Source: Brevipalpus yothersi (taxonomy: Eukaryota; Arthropoda; Arachnida; Trombidiformes; Tenuipalpidae). From it: DNA of 64,000 bases. Position numbers and translations under genes: made by a program. This document shows positions 56,568 to 64,000 of this stretch, piece by piece (the first letter of the stretch is position 1; each line of letters starts with the position of its first letter). The DNA lies in NCBI GenBank assembly GCA_003956705.1, contig QZCP01000679.1, forward strand, positions 152,348 to 216,347, read 5' to 3'. The notes below the pieces were generated by a model that searched no databases, had not been told where the DNA came from, and saw only the letters and a program-made list of their open reading frames with translations.

Positions 56568-59278
56568 CTGAATATGGAAGAGAAGGAGAGAGAGAGAGAG
56601 ATAGATGAGCAAAAAGAGTCAAAAAAGAGAGTACAAAAGGCGAAAACGGGATTAAGAGGCGAAAATCTGCTCTTGGCTAAATAAATAGAGGCTCAAGAAT
56701 GTCGAAAGTAGATGGTTGATCAGAGGTACACAAATATAATACGGCGTGATGACGTTTGTGATGATTAAGTTGATGTGTTTTACAGCTACATGTCCACTGA
56801 ATCATGTAAACGAATCAAAAGTATGATTAATGTGTTGGAAAACAGCTCTAAATATGCCTAAAGTTTTACTCGAAGAGAGGGAAAAAGAAAGAAAAGAAAA
56901 AAATAGATGCAAAACCTCTCACACTTCAAATTATCTTCGAAATTAGATTAACCTGAAAAAGAGAAATGATGAATCAGTCGGAAAAAATTCCATCAAATTC
57001 AATCTCTAACGTTCATCAAGTTCAGGGGGACCAAAAACTCTCTAGGACATAGTTTGAACATTTTTTCAACTTGCAGTGAAGTGATTGATCAAATGGGTTT
57101 AAAATAGAAATAAAAAATTGAAATAATTTCTCCAAGCTTAGCCATTCACACACGTACACACACAGAATATGGTCATTGAGGGTGTGCTTGGAGCAAATTC
57201 CTATAAATTGAGCATAACTCTTGAATGGATCTCTACCATTCTATCCCTCTCTCACATGAAAATCTTGAAGTATGACCATGGATTGAAAACTTACTGACTA
57301 GTTAGAGGGAATATCTGATAAGCCTCGATAGCGTTATTTCATAAAATCTCCACAATTTGTTGGGGCATATTAAGAGATAATTTATTGGAAATGATTAGCT
57401 TAAAAAAATAGTTGGAGCTAACTAGATCTTGATGAAATTGTAACCAAGTGAGAGAGGGGTTCATAAGAGATGCCACAAGAGAAAAAGATTCCTCTATAAA
57501 ATATTGATGAATATGAGTTTGCTAAATTGAAAAAGTCATCGAACCTAAATTGAGCTTTTCTTCATCTATGCTGCGAAGGAAAATAGTTGAGAGACGATTC
57601 GAAATGCAACATAACCGGAAAATTTAACTCAAACATGATCCAGAAAAATATCTGGATCACTAGGATCTAAAGATGGAAGATGGGAAACGAGAGGAAAGAC
57701 GTCAATATGCATAAAAAGTTAATTTTCAGTGGATGATCAATGAGCTTTAACGAATGAGTGATTCCGTTCTTTCTCTTCTTCATTTTCTTCTCCTTCTTGA
57801 TGTTCATCTCCATCATCTTCTATTGGTACGCGTCGACTGGAACTTTTCCAATCAGTAAATCAAGATGTTGTCCAAAAGTCAGAATATATACTGAATTTGA
57901 TCACTATCTCTACATGCACACATCGCTCCAACCAAAGAGAGAGGGAATGAAGTGTTGTCAATAGCAGAGATGATGTATGCTTACTTACAAGTATATAAAT
58001 GAGATAGATATACAGGTTAGAGAGCCGTTTCACGCGAAATATTCTCGCTAAATACGACAGTCCCTCTCATAATCTGACATTAACATTAGTTTAGAATTCA
58101 GATCGGAATACATTTATAGCCTGATGATACTCGATTGATTACTCTTCTTACCACACATACAAACAACCCCTACACTTACTTGCACTCGTCTGGTCACTTG
58201 ACAAAGGTAGATCGAAATCAAGTTTTGATCAGGTTTGTTGGTGTATTAATAAAATTGGAAGGAACGTAATTTTGGCTGATTTTTCAGATCGGTCAACTGG
58301 AAAGGTGAAAATGGAAACTCTTGTCACATTTATCGAACTAACCTGGTGTTTAGATGCATCTGATTGATCCTAATTCATCGAAAGCCAAGGGCAAGAAAGA
58401 ATAGACCGAACATCATCTTCATGTAATAAGTACATTTAGATGGAACTTGGAGACGAAGAGAGAGAAAGGGCTCTGTATCATTCAGCGAGGCCCCATGAGC
58501 TATTTTGACACATTTGAGATACTCGAAGGTAGTTAGGAAAGATGATTACAGATCAAAAGGTGCAAGTTATGGATATTCTATTCAAATGAGCAGAATGATC
58601 ATTCAACTCATTCAACTCAATGAGATGATCAAAATACACTAAGAATGAATCGAAAGCTTCAAATTCAGATTCGAAGTTTCTTAGAGGAGCTCTCGAAGAG
58701 TTACTTGAAGATTTGATGCTAATACATCACGAAAAGCACAGAAAAAGCTTCTGTTCAATGAGATTTGATAGTGTTGAGCTGAACGCTCAACTTATCCATT
58801 TTCACAACAATCTAAACCCATCAAATACAATGTAAAGTATCAATTCTGATGAATGTCATCAGAAAGGAGGAAGTTCATCGCCTCTTTCACACAAATTGAG
58901 CAGTTGTGCACGGCTCGAATGCTGAGCCTCACTAAATTTTAATGGAATGCCCATCGGTTGTGTTTTCATGGTTATCACACAGTTAGCTCATTTTCGCTAC
59001 CATTTTGAGCATATTACCAACTGTGTTTATGGCTGACTTATTATGTGGTCAAGCAATCACCATGCTCGTGCGAGCCTCTCTCGCAATTGAGGCATCTTTA
59101 ATGAATCAATGATATGACGATTCACGTGCTTGCCAAGAGCATTTGTAACTGATTGTCTGACAAATATAAAGCCATTATGGTATAAGCATTCTTCCCAGCT
59201 TAACATCATTTTTCTCTTCCTATTTCCCATTCACACACATTTTCCTGTCTGATTCTCAACAAGAAATAAGCTGCAACT

Positions 59279-59281
<3 letters not shown>

Positions 59282-59332
<51 letters not shown>
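59282..59332. repeat. (CT)n microsatellite
   Basis: About 25 CT units. Confidence 0.95.
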
Positions 59333-59337
<5 letters not shown>

Positions 59338-60078
59338 TCCTTTATGAGAATGATGTGATATCGGGAAAGTCATCGCCCAGCAACCTCAATGGCCATATAG
59401 CTTCTACCACTTTCTTCGCCGCTTTCTTTCTGCCATCATCTCAAGAAAATGAGTATGAATATGTATTACACACACTCTGGCTAATTAAAGATATGAGGAT
59501 GCTTAAAAATCCTCATCATTCGAAGCTTTTAAGGCTTCCGAGAATTATTGTAGAGAGATACCACCACATACTCAGACAAAATTAAGTAGGCAATCAATCA
59601 GTAGACAGAACATCAGATCATTCATCAGCTAATTTCGCATCTCGATTGCAACTAGTGACGCTGATGGTGCATTAGATAAAAAGACCATCGCTTGGTTATG
59701 AGAGCCAGATCAAACAAACTTCTTATATTGATCTCCTACAACAACTGCTGGATTTCGAAATATCAATTCTGTCATGCTTGAGCCTCATTCGATGGGCATG
59801 AAAAGCAGAGCAAAACAAATCAGTTTTAGAGAGAGGCCATCCAGGTTCAACAACTGATACGTTGTTTGAGATGGTACTGATTGTTGAAAAATTTAAGAGA
59901 GTAACACTCCAGACATGAGGACCAAAAAATGTACATCTAGACGATATCAGTTGAGATGGATTGATTAAAAATATATAAAAAAGGAGACAGTTATTAAAAT
60001 GATTGCATTTATCTGGCACTTTTATACCTGTTTGTGAGAAAAAAAGGAACCTCTGAAAAGGGTTCCCTTTCTCACATC

Positions 60079-60094
60079 GAGAGAGAGACAGAGA

Positions 60095-60146
<52 letters not shown>
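60079..60146. repeat. (GA)n microsatellite, interrupted
   Basis: GA units with two early interruptions (GACAG, GAGGGAG), then about 23 perfect units. Confidence 0.95.
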
Positions 60147-60151
<5 letters not shown>

Positions 60152-60903
60152 CTTTCTCTCAAAATTGTTCAGTCATCAGATGAATCATTTTTGGTGTCGG
60201 CTATGTTGGTCATAGCCTGGGGCACTGAATCGCGAGGAAGTGATGGGGATAAAATCGGGGAATGAGTCAAGCGAGTCTCGCGCTTTGAGTTGAGCAAATG
60301 AGTGATTAAGTAGCGAATAAGTGAGCGAGGAGATGGGAAAAAAGCAAACGTTTGGAAGAAAGTTGGGTATAGAGAAAGAGAAAGAAACAGAGGAAAAGTG
60401 AGACGGAGAAAGAGAGTGAAAAAAAGTCTGGGAAAGAGGAGGAGGCTAAAGAGAAGTGGCTCAAAATGAAGCGAGAAATAGCCATCCCATTGAAAAGTGA
60501 TGAAGAAACGAAAAAGAGAAGTCGAAGGGAGAAAAAAAACAAGAATGTATACGAGAGAAAGCTGGCTTGCATGCCGGTCAACAAGGCTAGTCTCAGTCGC
60601 ATCATCATGTTAGATCTTCATCTTGAGAGACAGAGAAAGAGAGGGAAGCTAAATTCTGGACAATCATCTTCCTCAACATACTCACAAAAAAGTGCTCACA
60701 CTATTAACAAGCATGAGAATGAGCGGAAAATTCCTCAACGCCACAGCTTCATCTTCCGCAGCGTATTCTGTAGCACTCTTGAGCCTTAAACAATCAACTC
60801 ACAGAGGTGTATTTTTGGAAGACATTTACAGAGAGATGATTCTCTCACAGATTATTTTCCAAAAGAAAGTGTGTTTCTAGTGTCAGATAAATTTCAAGAT
60901 ATC

Positions 60904-60907
<4 letters not shown>

Positions 60908-60940
<33 letters not shown>
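60908..60940. repeat. (GA)n microsatellite
   Basis: About 16 GA units. Confidence 0.95.
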
Positions 60941-60945
<5 letters not shown>

Positions 60946-63939
60946 TACATCTCATGAATTGGTGTTGGTTATCAGCCTCTAAAAAGTCTTGAGAAGGAAG
61001 TTGGTTTCATTTGTTTATCATCAACTAATGCTGGTAGAAATCATCAAGTGAGCGCGTATTTTTCAAACGATTGATGGCCGATGGGCATAATAATTGTTGA
61101 TTATATCGCAAAAATAGTCAAATACTCAAGAAGGCGTCGGAGAGAGGACATGAAAGGAGAAGAGAGCAAAAGAAAAAGAAGAGAGAGAGAGAGAGAGGTG
61201 ATTCGAATTGAGGATTGAAGCCCTAATATGGATGAGTAATATTCAGCCTCAGGTATTTTGGTCCAGAAGAGGATGATGAATTGCAATTTATAAGTTGACC
61301 CGTGTTCAGAGTCAATATCTGATTTCTTCGTCTGTCCATAAATGAGATGAAGAAGAGAAGAGAAGCGGCTTGAAAAAAGCACATAAGGATGCATCACAAT
61401 TGGGAGAGGACACATACTACTACATACTATTACAAATCGAGCGATAAGTTTAAATGTTAGCTCATTATGGAAAAGCAACTAGTTGTTAAATCAGTGGAAA
61501 CACATTCATGTAAGTGTCTCAATCATTAACATCATTTGACAAGATAGACCAATGCTCTTACTCTCGTCATCTAGAAGCACGAGCACGAAGCTTGATTAGA
61601 AATTCAAAGTTGCTCATTCGAGGGGGTTGCTGGTTATTTTGACAATCAAATGACTACACAACTCTTTGGCCATAGGCCATGAGAATGAATAGATAATCAC
61701 ACTGAGTGAATGGTTTCAAGTTGAGAGATTTCAAGGCGCGAAATGTCGCGATACATGTAAGTTTTTAGCTTTTCACTCACAATATGATGCAAATTTCATG
61801 CATTTCAATCCAGAAATACGCATCGAGCTGTAACATTGTGACTCATCTCAATTCTATTAGCTTAGAAGATAATATTCAGGATCATCATCATCAGCCTGCA
61901 GAATGGAGAAGAGCAATACGTGTTAGGCTGTCAAAAAAAGAGGAACCAGTGAGAGAGAGAGAAAAGGCTGACGCTTATCATGAAGAAAGACGTTGAAAAC
62001 TATAGATAATTACAGATTTGAATGCAATCATTTATTAGTCACACGATGAATCTCTCTTTTTTCTTTTCTATTCTATGAAACTGGAGTTTCAGTTCACTCC
62101 CAATCGGGCTGAAATGCATCAATTCTATTCAATGTGAATGATTTAACAGATATTGAAGGGAAAGATGCAACTGAATTATGAAGCTTTGAAAAAGGATTCA
62201 GTGAGATGTGGCACAGCGTAAATGCTGGTTCGGTGTCAACACAACAGAGTGAATTGAAACTGAAATAAGAGTGGCCCCAAAGAGTCTCTCTCTCTCTTTC
62301 ACACACACACATACAGAGTTATTGGGGAAATCCTGATGAATGGTTGACAAAAAAGGATAAATTTCAACATGCTCAAACAATTATCACAACTATGTTGATG
62401 TTTCATTGAATTTTCATCTACAAGAAACGGCCCTTAAATAAGCAGGAATAAGAATCAGGAGAGCCACTTCAAGAATCAGAGGACCAAGAAGCAAAATGAT
62501 GAAAAAGAGAAAAACATCTCCCATCATGTGGGTAATGAGTTGCCATGGAAGACTGATCGGAGAGATGATTAAGTGATGGAATAAAAAAACAAATTCATTG
62601 GACAGTCAAATGGAAGCATCATGGAAATTCGAGGATTGAAACTATTATATACAGCTCGTTTACTAGCGATCAGGTGAGGTAAATGCCCTCAGAGGCAATT
62701 CTAGACTTGAACTATTCAGATCAATCAATAGAGAGGCAGAGTGAGGGAGAGAGAAAAGATCGATCAAGGTACAAGGAACCACCTTCATGTGTTGTATTCT
62801 TACTGTGAGAGGTCAATCCAATGGTCTCTTTTTCACAGGTTTACTCGATCAGCATGGACAGACTTTGTTCATGTGAGAGAATGCAATCTTCAGTTACATC
62901 AGCGAAATTCTACTGATCTACTAACTACTGACAAACACTTAAAAGAAGAATCAGCGTCAAGATGTCAAGAAAAAGAATTCCTCAAGGATGAACAGCGTCT
63001 GAAAGAATGTAGGCAGTATGTACGTGCATAAGCAATCAATGGATTCGTCTGCTATCGAGATCATCGATTGAATTAATAAGATGATTAAGGGGCGTCCAAT
63101 ACTGAATTCCATTGGTGGAGAATACATTCAAAACCACTGAGTCATTTCAAATTATTTTGAGAGTTAAGAGCTCAAGAAGTTGCTCACCGGATGATCTCAC
63201 CAAAACGTAGAAAGCTTAGAGAGGTTATTCGATAAGCTATTCGGTAGCTATATTAGATTGTTGAGTATGACTATCACTTGCTTATGGGAACATATTACAT
63301 TCTATGAGATATTTCAAGAAGAAAAAAGAAAAGCTTTCAAGATAAAAATCAAGAGCTTATTCTGGTAGGAGAAACAGTTGAAATCATGAAAAGAAACCGC
63401 TAAACTGGACAAATCAAGAAAAAATAAGAAAACAGTCAATACTGGAATTTGAAATTTTTTCCTCCCTTCACCGGGATGATTCAAGAATTAAAGAAAGAAA
63501 GATAAGGTGACCTGAAACGATATCATGGCTAGATTAGCAATTTTCATGAGAAAGAAATTACTGCCAAAATACTACTAATCAGGAGCAGACTTAATCAAAT
63601 CATGCTGCTGAATGAGAGTTAAAATTATTTCAATACATAAAAGTTATAAGTATACACACTTTATAAGTGAATAAAAAAGTATAAAATGGAATTTGGTGGA
63701 ATCTCTATTTGTGGAAAATGACTGCAATGAACATGCATGATACTCTGGGTCTCTCAATTGTTTTTGAATCACGATTGAATTTTTCATCATCAAAAATGCC
63801 CATTTAAAACGGCCAGGGAAAGAGAGCGAATATTAGTGCACTCAACCAAATTGAAAAGAGCCTTAATATACAGTAATAGTGTGACGAAATGGGGAGAGGA
63901 AAGCAAGGGCATTAACACAAGCCGGAAAAAGAGGTAACA

Positions 63940-63941
<2 letters not shown>

Positions 63942-64000
<59 letters not shown>
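63942..64000. repeat. (GA)n microsatellite reaching window edge
   Basis: At least 29 perfect GA units; continues past the right edge. Confidence 0.95.

Larger units (their letters stand above)
56568..64000. other. 7.4-kb region without convincing exons, likely DIP2 intron or 5' flank
   Basis: I looked on the minus strand for upstream DIP2 exons and found none I could support. Open frames here are short, often Arg/Glu or Ser/Leu rich from purine/pyrimidine runs, and lack paired splice sites. Since the first DIP2 exon seen begins mid-codon, at least the adjoining part must be intron. Confidence 0.5.

Noticed and set aside
57824..57840. ACGCGTCGAC, which looks like joined MluI and SalI linker sites
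   Set aside because: A single 10-mer with no vector sequence around it; most likely chance.
60466..60789. Plus-strand basic ORF of 107 codons
   Set aside because: Lys/Arg/Glu content comes from purine-rich sequence beside GA arrays; an opposing frame of similar length exists.
62741..63031. Plus-strand ORF of 96 codons near the right edge
   Set aside because: No recognisable domain, no promoter or splice evidence, and composition typical of the surrounding non-coding DNA.
59282..64000. CRISPR-like regular repeats
   Set aside because: Simple GA/CT microsatellites without spacers in a eukaryotic genome.

Overview
The window is nuclear DNA from a small-genome arthropod, most likely an acariform mite. 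It has about 35% GC, spliceosomal GT-AG introns mostly of 57-270 nt, long CT/GA microsatellites, dense single-copy animal housekeeping genes and a tandemly amplified transporter family. The mite assignment is an inference from genome style; no taxon-specific marker was found.

Layout. 1-7183 (-): 5' part of SMG1, the nonsense-mediated-decay kinase, almost without introns and running off the left edge. 8298-8675 (-): a small secreted four-cysteine protein. 8988-23441 (-): six tandem head-to-tail paralogues of an SLC35G1-like EamA/DMT transporter, spaced 2.3-2.8 kb, all with one shared intron position. 25276-27498 (-): Polo kinase. 27837-27909 (-): tRNA-Lys(CTT). 28632-31173 (+): glutamate-cysteine ligase catalytic subunit. 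31828-32821 (-): ESCRT-III CHMP2B. 33227-35033: a possible DNA transposon, a SWIM zinc-finger ORF between 18-bp inverted repeats. 35121-36149 (-): an SDR oxidoreductase. 37417-38136 (+): a secreted protein with an S/T/P-rich tail. 38548-39831 (+): a coiled-coil protein resembling STIL/Ana2. 40715-43116 (-): SUV4-20 (KMT5B/C) histone methyltransferase. 44944-47121 (-): a WDFY1/2 WD40-FYVE protein. 47749-48592 (+): an unrecognised low-complexity basic protein, divergent from WDFY. 49267-49803 (+): three adjoining frame-shifted ORFs that look like a decayed coding sequence. 50164-56567 (-): the C-terminal two thirds of DIP2, with long repeat-rich introns. 56568-64000: no convincing exon, several GA/CT arrays.

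Most genes are unrelated neighbours in an ordinary gene-dense region. The coherent group is the six-gene SLC35G-like array, where two short cytosolic N-terminal motifs (an RRAS-type basophilic phosphosite and a VI-ET motif) are kept while the surrounding tail diverges. The most novel items are this array, the inverted-repeat-bounded SWIM element, the short STIL/Ana2-like gene and the decayed ORF chain. Exon boundaries were read by hand from splice motifs, reading-frame phase and protein family resemblance; no alignments or searches were run.
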